Positions 1-6,395 of a stretch of DNA of 21,990 nt are shown piece by piece. The number at the start of each line of letters is the position of its first letter. Position 1 is the first letter of the stretch. The DNA lies in NCBI GenBank assembly GCA_964461035.1, contig CAYWRI010000021.1:1-21990 (forward strand), given 5' to 3'. Position numbers and translations under genes: made by a program. The notes beneath the pieces were generated by a model. It saw only the letters and a list, made by a program, of their open reading frames with translations, was not told the DNA's origin and did not search any database. This DNA comes from CAYZNE01 sp964461035 (GTDB taxonomy: Archaea; Nanobdellota; Nanobdellia; Woesearchaeales; CAYZNE01).

Positions 1-54
1 TCTTTACTTTCATCAGAGAATGACGCATTAAGGCTTAATATTGCAGAATTCTAA
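1..54 (+). CDS. 3' end of an upstream gene (partial)
   Basis: Reading from base 1, one forward frame is open for 17 codons and ends at a TAA at 52-54. The other two forward frames stop earlier. The fragment reads SLLSSENDALRLNIAEF, a plausible protein C-terminus, but it is too short to identify. A minus-strand ATG at 28 could instead start a gene running out of the window, although no promoter is well placed for it. Confidence 0.35.
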   Translation, partial: SLLSSENDALRLNIAEF

Positions 55-77
55 TGTTTGGGCTAAGTGATTACTTG

Positions 78-109
78 ATAGTGGTTACACAATACAAACA
101 TTTATAAAG
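78..109 (+). promoter_or_regulatory. Promoter of the Ntn-hydrolase gene, with an element shared with position 5514
   Basis: A TATA-like box (tttataaag, 101-109) lies about 25 bases before the ATG at 131, which fits a leaderless transcript. The 32 bases at 78-109 match 5514-5545, upstream of another gene, at 27 of 32 positions. The shared block includes the atagtg-ttaca stretch upstream of the TATA box. This suggests a common regulator site in addition to core promoter elements. Confidence 0.6.
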
Positions 110-130
110 TCAAAGGTTTTCACGTTATTT

Positions 131-1174
131 ATGACAGTAGGAATATCAATTAATCAAGGAAACAGATTAGAATCAATAGTTGTTACAGATAGTCAAGTCT
201 CTAGTTCAGGCAGACAAAGTAATTCAGTAAATAAACTAGGTGAATTTTCTGCAGAAAAATATCATGGTGTCGTTTTTGGAAGCGGTAATGGTAACCTCAT
301 AGAAGGCCTCATAAGAACTCTTGGAGAATTAAAAGGTGAAACATTAGACGAATACATTACTGAAATACATTCAGCTCATCAAACTAGAGAAGATCAAGCA
401 GATAGAGCATATCTTGATTCTCAAAGAAAAGAAATTGAAAAAAAAGCAAGTCTTATGCTTATTGAGCATAAAATTAAGAGCATTACCAAAAATGCAGAAC
501 AATTTCCAGAAGAACAAAGAGAAAAGTTTATACATCAACAAATGATGATTGCACAACAACAATACGATCAAACTGTTGAACAAGAAATTAAAATGGTTAT
601 TCAAAAATATAATCAAGTTAAGCAGCAAAATTCAACAAGTTTTGTTATAGTTGCATTTGACAAAGAGATTAATAAAATTAGGCAATGGCATATTAGTCAA
701 TCACGTTATCAAGAATTATTTATGGATCATATTGAAATTGGTTCTGGAGCAGATGGATCAAATATGTATCTTGCCACAAATTTACAAGGAATACATTCAG
801 AAACTGAACTCAATACAGCAGATTTAACTTTTTTCGCTTTAAATGCTTATAACTCTTCAACCATCAATCAAGGCGTTGGTGGAAGACCCAAAGTGATTAG
901 AGTTTCTAAAGACGGTAATACTCTCTTATCAGGTAAACAAATCAACACACTTGAAAACTTAAGTGGAGCATATTTATCAAGATTCGATGAAAAAAGATTA
1001 TCAAGTAGAAAAACAAGAAACTATATGCGAGATATTCTAAGTAATAAACAGCATATTTATAATTTTATAGCTGACGCTCTTGAATTAAATGTTGAAGCAT
1101 TAACAACTGTTGGTCTTCCTTATAGTTGTTGGCAAGAAAGAGCAAATCAAAAATTATTTAATGGAAAAAAATAG
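131..1174 (+). CDS. Predicted proteasome-superfamily (HslV-like) Ntn hydrolase with coiled-coil insertion
   Basis: The protein (347 aa) begins MTVGIS. Removal of Met would expose Thr2, the nucleophile position of proteasome beta subunits and HslV. Asp20 in VTDSQVS and Lys35 in NKLGEF sit close to the conserved Asp17 and Lys33 of those enzymes. FGSGN (49-53), the strand FVIVAFD (171-177), IGSG (203-206) and a Gly-rich loop near 248-251 continue the fold pattern in order. Between residues about 72 and 167 lies a long charged, Gln/Glu/Lys-rich helical insertion, probably a coiled coil, which ordinary proteasome subunits lack. The C-terminal 70 residues are an extra, mostly helical tail. The Asp166/Ser169 pair of proteasomes is not obvious, so activity is uncertain. 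Family assignment is inferred from motif order. It is monocistronic with its own TATA box. Confidence 0.6.
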   Translation: MTVGISINQGNRLESIVVTDSQVSSSGRQSNSVNKLGEFSAEKYHGVVFGSGNGNLIEGLIRTLGELKGETLDEYITEIHSAHQTREDQADRAYLDSQRKEIEKKASLMLIEHKIKSITKNAEQFPEEQREKFIHQQMMIAQQQYDQTVEQEIKMVIQKYNQVKQQNSTSFVIVAFDKEINKIRQWHISQSRYQELFMDHIEIGSGADGSNMYLATNLQGIHSETELNTADLTFFALNAYNSSTINQGVGGRPKVIRVSKDGNTLLSGKQINTLENLSGAYLSRFDEKRLSSRKTRNYMRDILSNKQHIYNFIADALELNVEALTTVGLPYSCWQERANQKLFNGKK

Positions 1175-1186
1175 TTTTATTTTTTT
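1175..1186 (+). terminator. T-rich terminator after the Ntn-hydrolase gene
   Basis: A T-rich run (ttttattttttt) begins right after the TAG stop, in the short gap before a convergent gene. Archaeal RNA polymerase commonly stops at such T tracts without a hairpin. Confidence 0.35.
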
Positions 1187-1235
1187 AAATCATAGTTATT
1201 TCTTTTTTATAAGTTAAAAGAATACTTTTCTGAAC

Positions 1236-1736
1236 CTAAATGGAATGAAGCAATTGAAACTCATCAAGGAATTCTTTATGACCAATAATTTTTGCCCCGT
1301 AATATCTTCTATAAAATTCAAGATCTTTTTGCTTGTTTTCAAGACTTACTAAACAATCTTCAAGAGCAACAATGTAAAAACCTTTTTGGAAACCCGTTCT
1401 TGCAGTAGAATCAACACAAACATCGCTTGATCCACCCATAACAACAATATGATTTATTTTTTGTTTTTTAAGATATTTTTCTAACTCAGGATTTGAAAAT
1501 GCATCGTAACGATGTTTAATAAAAATGGCATCAGCCATATTTTCATCTATTCCATAAAGTTTAGCACCTTCACTTCGTGGAAGGCACAGTTCTCCTAATC
1601 TTTCTTGTTGATACCTTCGCCAAATATTTTCAGGTAAATTTTCTTTCCCATATTCAGCACAAATAAAAATAATGGGCACTCCTGTTTTTTTAGCTCCAAG
1701 AATTACCGTATTTATTAAAGGTAAACATTTGTTCAT
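1236..1736 (-). CDS. Isochorismatase-family cysteine hydrolase, main part after a frameshift
   Basis: This frame encodes 166 residues of an isochorismatase-like hydrolase (alpha/beta fold, Asp-Lys-Cys triad). The Lys is in FIKHRYDAF (K74) and the nucleophile Cys is in SSDVCVDSTAR (C107), preceded by the family's VVMGG strand. The expected N-terminal strand with the catalytic Asp is absent from this frame. It lies immediately upstream at 1748-1834 in another frame. A -1 shift at a run of seven A (1754-1760) joins the two into a 199-residue protein of normal length with Asp12, Lys107 and Cys140. The ATG at 1736 is therefore probably not the true start. The substrate cannot be told; nicotinamidase and other amidohydrolases share the fold. 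Confidence 0.8.
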   Translation of the reverse strand: MNKCLPLINTVILGAKKTGVPIIFICAEYGKENLPENIWRRYQQERLGELCLPRSEGAKLYGIDENMADAIFIKHRYDAFSNPELEKYLKKQKINHIVVMGGSSDVCVDSTARTGFQKGFYIVALEDCLVSLENKQKDLEFYRRYYGAKIIGHKEFLDEFQLLHSI

Positions 1737-1747
1737 ATCGGAAGTAT

Positions 1748-1834
1748 TTATTCTTTTTTTGCAAAAAGACCTTTTTCTGACCAGAAATCATTTTGCACAT
1801 CTATAACTAAAATTGCATACTTTTTATGAACCAT
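1748..1834 (-). CDS. N-terminal segment of the frameshifted isochorismatase-family hydrolase
   Basis: From ATG at 1834, 28 codons encode the first strand of the isochorismatase fold, including the catalytic Asp in the motif VIDVQNDF, then a TAA at 1748-1750. A TATA-like box at 1857-1865 lies about 27 bases upstream, so this ATG is the natural leaderless start. Just before the stop, the zero-frame codons GCA AAA AAA give an A-AAA-AAA slippery heptamer. Slipping back one base continues exactly into the downstream frame. The choices are a sequencing or assembly error in the homopolymer, a broken gene, or programmed slippage. Confidence 0.7.
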   Translation of the reverse strand: MVHKKYAILVIDVQNDFWSEKGLFAKKE

Positions 1835-1856
1835 TTTGCTTATGAATAAAAAGAGA

Positions 1857-1865
1857 ATATATAAA
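1857..1865 (-). promoter_or_regulatory. TATA-like box for the isochorismatase-family gene
   Basis: On the minus strand the bases read tttatatat, centred about 27 bases before the ATG at 1834. This is the spacing seen for the other leaderless genes here, and it supports 1834 rather than 1736 as the start. Confidence 0.5.
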
Positions 1866-1952
1866 TGTTTCATTTAGCTCCATTCAAAAACATAGAAAAA
1901 ATATTTATATTTATCTGAAAACTTATCTTGTTGATTAACTGATTTCAAAGAG

Positions 1953-2456
1953 TTATTTTTCAGCGCCATCATCTAATTTAAAGAATTTTTTCATACCTAT
2001 AATAAAAATAGGTGTATAATTATCTGGATTTTCTAAAATATCATTTTTCAAAAAATCTTCTTCCACCCATTTTACAAATTGAATTTCCTCTTCTTGATAA
2101 ACAATCTTATCATCACTAACTGCGATGAATATTTTATGAAAAGCTTTATCATTTATAGAAAAATACTTGATTTTAAATAATTCTTTTACATTAACTTTTA
2201 TTCCTAATTCTTCTTCGGTTTCTCGAACCACACACTCTTCATATGACTCATTAGAAATAGTTCCTCCCGCAGCATAATTAAATTTGTCAGGATCCCAAAT
2301 TTTATTTTTTGATCTCTTGTGTAAAAGAATTTGATTTTTTGAATTTTTTAAAATTAAATGTGCTCCACGATGAATATGTTTGCCCGTATAAAAATCAATT
2401 CTTGGTCTTAAACCCATAAAGTTATCGTTTTCATCCACTTCCATATTTTGTTCCAT
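1953..2456 (-). CDS. Nudix hydrolase, isopentenyl-diphosphate-isomerase-like subgroup
   Basis: The 167-residue protein carries a complete Nudix box at residues 64-86: G64, E70, R78-E79, E82-E83, G85 and I86. The only deviation is Thr for a hydrophobic residue at position 80. The Glu residues bind the metal that activates water on a nucleoside or isoprenoid diphosphate. Upstream of the box, HIHRGAHLIL and ILLHKRSKNKIWDPDKF match the layout of IDI-like Nudix enzymes, which act on diphosphates in a fold with an N-terminal His-rich strand. The IDI active-site Cys is not evident, so this is more likely a general Nudix hydrolase than a true isomerase. It is a single gene with a TATA-like box at 2479-2489, 28 bases before ATG. 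Confidence 0.85.
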   Translation of the reverse strand: MEQNMEVDENDNFMGLRPRIDFYTGKHIHRGAHLILKNSKNQILLHKRSKNKIWDPDKFNYAAGGTISNESYEECVVRETEEELGIKVNVKELFKIKYFSINDKAFHKIFIAVSDDKIVYQEEEIQFVKWVEEDFLKNDILENPDNYTPIFIIGMKKFFKLDDGAEK

Positions 2457-2478
2457 AGTTATATAAAAAATTCTTCAC

Positions 2479-2489
2479 ATTATAAATTT
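2479..2489 (-). promoter_or_regulatory. TATA-like box for the Nudix gene
   Basis: The minus-strand sequence aaatttataat is centred about 28 bases before the ATG at 2456, so the transcript is probably leaderless. Confidence 0.45.
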
Positions 2490-2616
2490 GTTGTTTTCTT
2501 AGGGGCTGAAACATATTAATTACTAATTAAATAAATGCATCTTAATAAATAGAAATAAATTGAAAATAATATCAATTAAAAAAAATAAAAATTTTGTATA
2601 CGTCTAAATAAAAAAA

Positions 2617-3564
2617 TTACAACAACTTCTTCAAATTCTCAATCATTACCTTAGAGATTTTGTCTAAATCGAATTCGTGTTGCCAACCCCAATCTTTTCT
2701 TGCTTGAGAATCGTCTATTGTTGAAGGCCAAGAATCCGCGATATGTTGTCTGCTATCAGGATTAAATGTGCATTCAAAATTCTCTATGTGTTTAGCAACA
2801 TTATCTGCAAGTTCTTTAGCTGAAAAACTTATTGCAGTAAGATTATACGATGTTCTTATAGTTATATTTTCAGAAGGTGCATCCATTAACTGAATTGTTG
2901 CTCTGACCGCGTCAGTCATATACATCATTGGCAAAATAGTTTGTTCGTTTACAAAACAATCATATTTTCCTGTTTTGATTGCATCGTAATATATTGCAAC
3001 AGCATAATCTGTTGTTCCACCTCCAGGAAGAGTTTTCCAAGAAATTATTCCAGGATATCTTAAACTTCTAACATCTAATCCATATTTAACATGATAGTAT
3101 TGACAGAGTAATTCTCCTGCAACTTTTGTAACTCCGTAAATTGTTGTTGGTTCTAAAACCGTTTTTTGAGGGGTATTTTCTAAAGGAGTTGTTGGACCAA
3201 ATGCGGCAATTGAACTTGGCCAGAATAATTGTTTTATTTTATGTTCAACTGAAAGTTCAAGAATATTTTTCAAACTAGTCATATTAACTTTCCAAGCTAA
3301 ATCGGGTTTGTCTTCTCCTTTAGCAGATAATATTCCAACTAAATGATAGATTATAGTAATATCATATTTTTCTATTAATACTTTTAATTCTTCTTTATTT
3401 TCTGCATTTGCAGTTACAAAAGGTCCTGCATTTCTAAATTCTTCTGAAGGTTGAGTTCTATGTCCTACAGCAATAACATTTTCACTTCCAAATTTCTTTC
3501 GTAATTCAGGTATAAGTTCTGAACCTATTTGACCTAGAGCACCTGTAACCATTATTCTTTCCAT
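2617..3564 (-). CDS. tdh: L-threonine 3-dehydrogenase, short-chain (epimerase-like) type
   Basis: NAD-dependent oxidation of L-threonine to 2-amino-3-ketobutyrate, a step of threonine catabolism to glycine and acetyl-CoA. From the start used here (315 aa), the Rossmann motif GALGQIG is at 8-14, a Ser in PSSIAAFG at 117-118, and the catalytic Tyr143/Lys147 in YGVTK. The stretches SLRYPGI, PGGGTTDYAV, LPMMYMTDA and RQHIADSWPSTIDDSQAR are typical of the TDH branch of extended SDRs and distinguish it from sugar epimerases. An in-frame ATG lies seven codons upstream (3585). I prefer 3564 because GAAGGTG just before it is a good Shine-Dalgarno, and a TATA-like box at 3615-3625 would start RNA near 3595. 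No kbl (ligase) neighbour is visible. Confidence 0.88.
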   Translation of the reverse strand: MERIMVTGALGQIGSELIPELRKKFGSENVIAVGHRTQPSEEFRNAGPFVTANAENKEELKVLIEKYDITIIYHLVGILSAKGEDKPDLAWKVNMTSLKNILELSVEHKIKQLFWPSSIAAFGPTTPLENTPQKTVLEPTTIYGVTKVAGELLCQYYHVKYGLDVRSLRYPGIISWKTLPGGGTTDYAVAIYYDAIKTGKYDCFVNEQTILPMMYMTDAVRATIQLMDAPSENITIRTSYNLTAISFSAKELADNVAKHIENFECTFNPDSRQHIADSWPSTIDDSQARKDWGWQHEFDLDKISKVMIENLKKLL

Positions 3565-3614
3565 TTTAACACCTTCACAATACATATTCTTAATTTACTT
3601 AGAAATAGTGTTCT

Positions 3615-3625
3615 CATATAAATAT
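3615..3625 (-). promoter_or_regulatory. TATA-like box for tdh
   Basis: The minus-strand atatttatatg places transcription start near 3592-3597. That leaves a short leader holding the Shine-Dalgarno (about 3568-3575) before the ATG at 3564. It is a leadered exception among mainly leaderless neighbours. Confidence 0.45.
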
Positions 3626-3682
3626 TGTTTGTTTTAGACATTTTATTATTATGTAGAGAAAGTTATAACTAAAAAATGAAAA

Positions 3683-3691
3683 CTTTATAAG
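3683..3691 (+). promoter_or_regulatory. TATA-like box for the repeat-protein gene
   Basis: ctttataag is centred about 30 bases before ATG 3717. It is divergent from the tdh promoter in the same 150-base gap. Confidence 0.45.
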
Positions 3692-3716
3692 AAACTATTG
3701 ATTCTCCTCTCATAAC

Positions 3717-4676
3717 ATGGAACATGCTGAGAAAGTTCGAAATCTCTTAAAGAAAGAAATTGAAGAGCTAGAAACAACCGCGCAGGTTTGGTCAGAACTT
3801 TCAGTACCTAATTTCTTCATAGAAGAAGAAAATCCCAAAATAAACGAACTAGAAATAGCGGCACAATATTTGTCAGAACTTTTAATGTCTAATTTTGTTA
3901 TAGAAGAAGAAAATCCCCAAATAAAAAAGAAACTAAATTATAAGATAATACAAAAACAACTTGAAATAAGTACAATACATATTGATAAACTGGCAAAAGC
4001 ATATCTAGAACTCTCTTGGCATTCAGAAAACAAAGATAAAACTAGGTATTTAATAAACGCTTTAATTTTAAATAGTAATGTAAAACTCAACGAATCCAGA
4101 CTAATTATTAATGAAAAAAATGATATTGAGTGGAATGGTAAGAAAGATCCCGACAAACTACAACAATATCGATTAGAAAGCGAACCTATTAGAAATGAAA
4201 TAAAAAAGTTTGAAGCTCAAAATCCTGGAGGAATATTGGAAATAGTTGAGGTTTATAGTGTGACTAACACTGAAATCGCAGAAATGTTAGAAGAAAAAAT
4301 TGAAAAACTGACAAAAGAAACTCAATATTGGTTAAATCTTTCAATAAACAGCAAGGGTAGAGAACCAGCACATATAACAAAAAAACAATTTGAAATTACA
4401 GAGGTATTTTTTGGTAAACTAGCAGAAGCATATCTAGAACTCTCTTTCCATTTAAAAAACGATGATGTTAATAAAGGACATTATTTAGTTTTTGCACTAA
4501 AGTTAGATAATGATGTAACCTTAGACTACTCAACAGAACTTATTTATGAGCAGGGTAGTATAAAATTTGAAAAAGATAAATCATCAATAAATGAATATTT
4601 GGATTTTTTTGTAAACCCTCAAAGAAACGAAGGAAAAAATCGGTTAAAGGCACCTTCTGTTAAAAAATATCAGTAA
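3717..4676 (+). CDS. Unknown protein built of two related helical units
   Basis: I do not recognise a family. The 319-residue protein is charged, helical and has no signal or membrane segment, so it is probably cytosolic. It contains an internal duplication. QLEISTIHIDKLAKAYLELS followed by a YLINALIL-N-V-L segment (residues about 80-124) matches QFEITEVFFGKLAEAYLELS followed by YLVFALKL-N-V-L (about 222-268). Each is preceded by a helix with a W-x-x-L-S pattern. The first unit has an extra 27-residue tandem duplication (residues 17-43 and 44-70), each copy ending in IEEENP-x-I. The C-terminus is basic. TATA-driven, single gene. The repeat layout suggests a scaffold or binding role, but that is a guess. 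Confidence 0.8.
   Translation: MEHAEKVRNLLKKEIEELETTAQVWSELSVPNFFIEEENPKINELEIAAQYLSELLMSNFVIEEENPQIKKKLNYKIIQKQLEISTIHIDKLAKAYLELSWHSENKDKTRYLINALILNSNVKLNESRLIINEKNDIEWNGKKDPDKLQQYRLESEPIRNEIKKFEAQNPGGILEIVEVYSVTNTEIAEMLEEKIEKLTKETQYWLNLSINSKGREPAHITKKQFEITEVFFGKLAEAYLELSFHLKNDDVNKGHYLVFALKLDNDVTLDYSTELIYEQGSIKFEKDKSSINEYLDFFVNPQRNEGKNRLKAPSVKKYQ
3765..3926 (+). repeat. Tandem 81-base in-gene duplication
   Basis: Two adjacent 81-base units (3765-3845 and 3846-3926) encode 27-residue copies with 17 identical positions. Both end in a run coding IEEENP. The units are in frame, so the duplication lengthens the protein without breaking it. Confidence 0.7.
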
Positions 4677-4699
4677 TATAAGTTTATATACCAAATTAA

Positions 4700-5461
4700 T
4701 TAAGCAACATTTCTAACATTATTTATGTCAATATCATATTTATTGCCATGCCTATCAAGAAGGGCAGAATATTTATCTGAATCCGTATTATGCTCCAAAA
4801 TTACTAAAAAATTTTCTTCCATAAGAAAAAGTCCACCTATATCTTTAGCTTTTTGAACAGGCATTTGTCTAGCTGAATTAACAAGAGTGAACATCATGGC
4901 TTCAACAATACCTGAATGTGAACCAACCATTCTTAGTTTTTTATTATAATCAGGATTAAGAGTTTCTGCAAAAACATGAGCGAGATAAGCTCTTGCATTT
5001 GTCATAATATCTATAAAAGGTGTTATTTGCTTGTTTTTGTAACGTGTTTCATCAGGATTATTTATCCAATGAGTATTGTATTTTTTTTCACCTATACGTT
5101 CAAATGCAGGTTCATTGTATGAAAAAGAATCAGGATAATTTAATCGGGGATCTTCAACTAATTTGTAACATAAACCTAACAAATGATCTAATTCAAAATT
5201 CGTTTTAACTTGAGCATATTTAGACATTCCATATAAAATTGCTTTTGCAGTTCTTAAAGCTCTTAAACTACCACTATGATCAATTTGAAGATCTTCAGGA
5301 TAGAACTTTTCTGAAAGGAAATCTGATAATTCTGAACCAATATCTTGAAGATTAAGAATGGAAGTAGGAGTAAGTAAATTCTTCTTTTTACTAGTTTCAC
5401 CTTGAGTTTTTATACCCTGTCTAGTAATTAAAATATAATATTGCTCTATCGTATTAGTCAT
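4700..5461 (-). CDS. Histidine-phosphatase-fold protein with RQG in place of RHG
   Basis: The 253-residue protein follows the phosphoglycerate-mutase/histidine-phosphatase layout. A first strand YYILITRQG (8-16) leads to LTPTS and an IGSELSDFL helix, then S-L-R67-A-L-R-T-A and a late strand with SHSG (His182). In active members the first motif is RHG and its His is phosphorylated. Here that position is Gln15 (codon CAG). The phosphate-binding Arg14 and Arg67 and the second His are kept. It is therefore either a pseudo-phosphatase that binds phosphorylated ligands or an inactive relic; the intact frame favours a retained role. TATA-like box at 5481-5491. Divergent from the gene at 5568. Confidence 0.7.
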   Translation of the reverse strand: MTNTIEQYYILITRQGIKTQGETSKKKNLLTPTSILNLQDIGSELSDFLSEKFYPEDLQIDHSGSLRALRTAKAILYGMSKYAQVKTNFELDHLLGLCYKLVEDPRLNYPDSFSYNEPAFERIGEKKYNTHWINNPDETRYKNKQITPFIDIMTNARAYLAHVFAETLNPDYNKKLRMVGSHSGIVEAMMFTLVNSARQMPVQKAKDIGGLFLMEENFLVILEHNTDSDKYSALLDRHGNKYDIDINNVRNVA

Positions 5462-5480
5462 TTAACTTACAATTATGTCT

Positions 5481-5491
5481 GATTTTATAAG
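5481..5491 (-). promoter_or_regulatory. TATA-like box for the RQG phosphatase-like gene
   Basis: The minus-strand cttataaaatc is centred 25 bases before ATG 5461, which fits a leaderless transcript. It lies back to back with the forward promoter at 5514-5546. Confidence 0.45.
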
Positions 5492-5513
5492 ATTTTTGCT
5501 TTGTTATTCTTCC

Positions 5514-5546
5514 ATAGTGATTACAAAACAGAAACATTTATAAATA
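5514..5546 (+). promoter_or_regulatory. Promoter of the 101-aa protein gene, shared element with position 78
   Basis: tttataaata (5537-5546) lies about 27 bases before ATG 5568. Bases 5514-5545 match 78-109 at 27 of 32 positions, including bases well upstream of the TATA box and a shared aaacatttataaa core. It is the only other copy I found in the window. Confidence 0.6.
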
Positions 5547-5567
5547 TAAGATTTTATCTTTGAATTT

Positions 5568-5873
5568 ATGAGTCCTTGTAATGGAAATTGCGGAATAATG
5601 GACATGTCTATACCTGTTTTAAATAGTTATGACCCCAATCTTGAGAAAGTTTCAGGCGCTTATGATCTTAAGACTAATTTAAGAGGAGACCTAGAAAAAA
5701 CCGTGACAAATTCTGTATTATCTTCTGGAATGTATCACAATCTTTCTCTACAAGATCAGCATAATTACATGATGCAAAAAAGTGGAGTCGGAGAAACAGC
5801 TCTTCAGGGCACAGTATCTAAAAGTGCAGGAAATTATCGTGTTGCAGATGTAATGCAAGATAAATATAATTAA
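5568..5873 (+). CDS. Unknown 101-residue protein
   Basis: No family recognised. It starts MSPCNGNCG, so two Cys lie four apart near the N-terminus (Cys4 and Cys8), possibly a metal or disulfide site. The rest is polar, without membrane segment or signal peptide. The second half (from about residue 55) is rich in Gln, Ser, Gly and Asn, with YMMQKSGVGETALQGTVSKS. It has its own leaderless promoter, which closely resembles that of the proteasome-fold hydrolase at 131. The two may be controlled together, but nothing in the protein itself shows a functional link. Confidence 0.65.
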   Translation: MSPCNGNCGIMDMSIPVLNSYDPNLEKVSGAYDLKTNLRGDLEKTVTNSVLSSGMYHNLSLQDQHNYMMQKSGVGETALQGTVSKSAGNYRVADVMQDKYN

Positions 5874-5967
5874 TCTTGTAATTAATAACTTAATTCAAAA
5901 AAAATAATATTTCTTATTAATACAAATTATTTAGTTTGTAATAATCAATTCGTAGAAGAACTTAAAA

Positions 5968-6318
5968 CTATCTTAAAAGTTCATAAAGTGCTCTTGAACC
6001 ATAATACCCAATTCTATAAAAAATATTTGCGGTGCCAGACCCCAAAATATAACTCCCAAATTTTGACCGATTTTCAAAAGGGTTTAAAATTCCCGCTGTA
6101 ACACTTATAGTTGTAATAAAAACTTCATCACTACCGAAATCTAAATATTTTACTGCGCCTGAAATTCCGATTATTGCACCAACAATCAACCCTGCAGATG
6201 CACCAACAAGTATTGCTTCTAATGATTTCTTTGATTCAGACTTTTTAACTGTTTCAACTTCCACTTTAACAAGATAAATACAGACTTTTTCATTAACTTT
6301 TCGCCAATTCTGTAGCAA
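5968..6318 (-). CDS. Small membrane protein, unknown function
   Basis: The reading frame opens with TTG at 6318 (116 aa). An in-frame GTG at 6264 is an alternative start that would remove 18 residues. A charged N-terminal segment (KKSESKK, 25-31) precedes a glycine/alanine-rich hydrophobic helix, AILVGASAGLIVGAIIGISG (35-54), of the close-packing GxxxG kind. A weaker hydrophobic stretch covers 66-78 and another 89-101. It is probably inserted in the membrane with two or three helices. No known domain was recognised. The start is unresolved because neither candidate has a clear Shine-Dalgarno. It lies downstream of glycogen phosphorylase on the same strand, 77 bases away. Confidence 0.6.
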   Translation of the reverse strand: MLQNWRKVNEKVCIYLVKVEVETVKKSESKKSLEAILVGASAGLIVGAIIGISGAVKYLDFGSDEVFITTISVTAGILNPFENRSKFGSYILGSGTANIFYRIGYYGSRALYELLR

Positions 6319-6359
6319 AATAAAGAAAAAACTCTCAAATTAAACAAATAAAATATATT

Positions 6360-6373
6360 TTTCAATTTGAAAT
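6360..6373. terminator. Inverted repeat and T/A tracts after glgP
   Basis: tttcaa-t-ttgaaa forms a short perfect inverted repeat in the 77-base gap. On the minus strand, T-rich tracts come before it, directly after the glgP stop. This could end the glgP transcript; the stem is short and AT-only. Confidence 0.3.
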
Positions 6374-6395
6374 TAAAAAAGATTAAAGAAAAAAA

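Noticed and set aside
2..28. Possible minus-strand gene starting at ATG 28 and leaving the window
   Set aside because: Only nine codons are visible and no TATA box lies at the right distance; the forward-frame gene tail is a better explanation.
2457..2616. tRNA or other structured RNA in the longest left-side gap
   Set aside because: The 160 bases are nearly all A/T with no GC-rich stems or a T-loop-like GGTTC-like box; no RNA gene was recognised anywhere in the window.
5881..5921. Eight-base inverted repeat attaataa/ttattaat after the 101-residue gene
   Set aside because: AT-only arms and a long loop in very AT-rich DNA are expected by chance; not strong enough to call a terminator or site.
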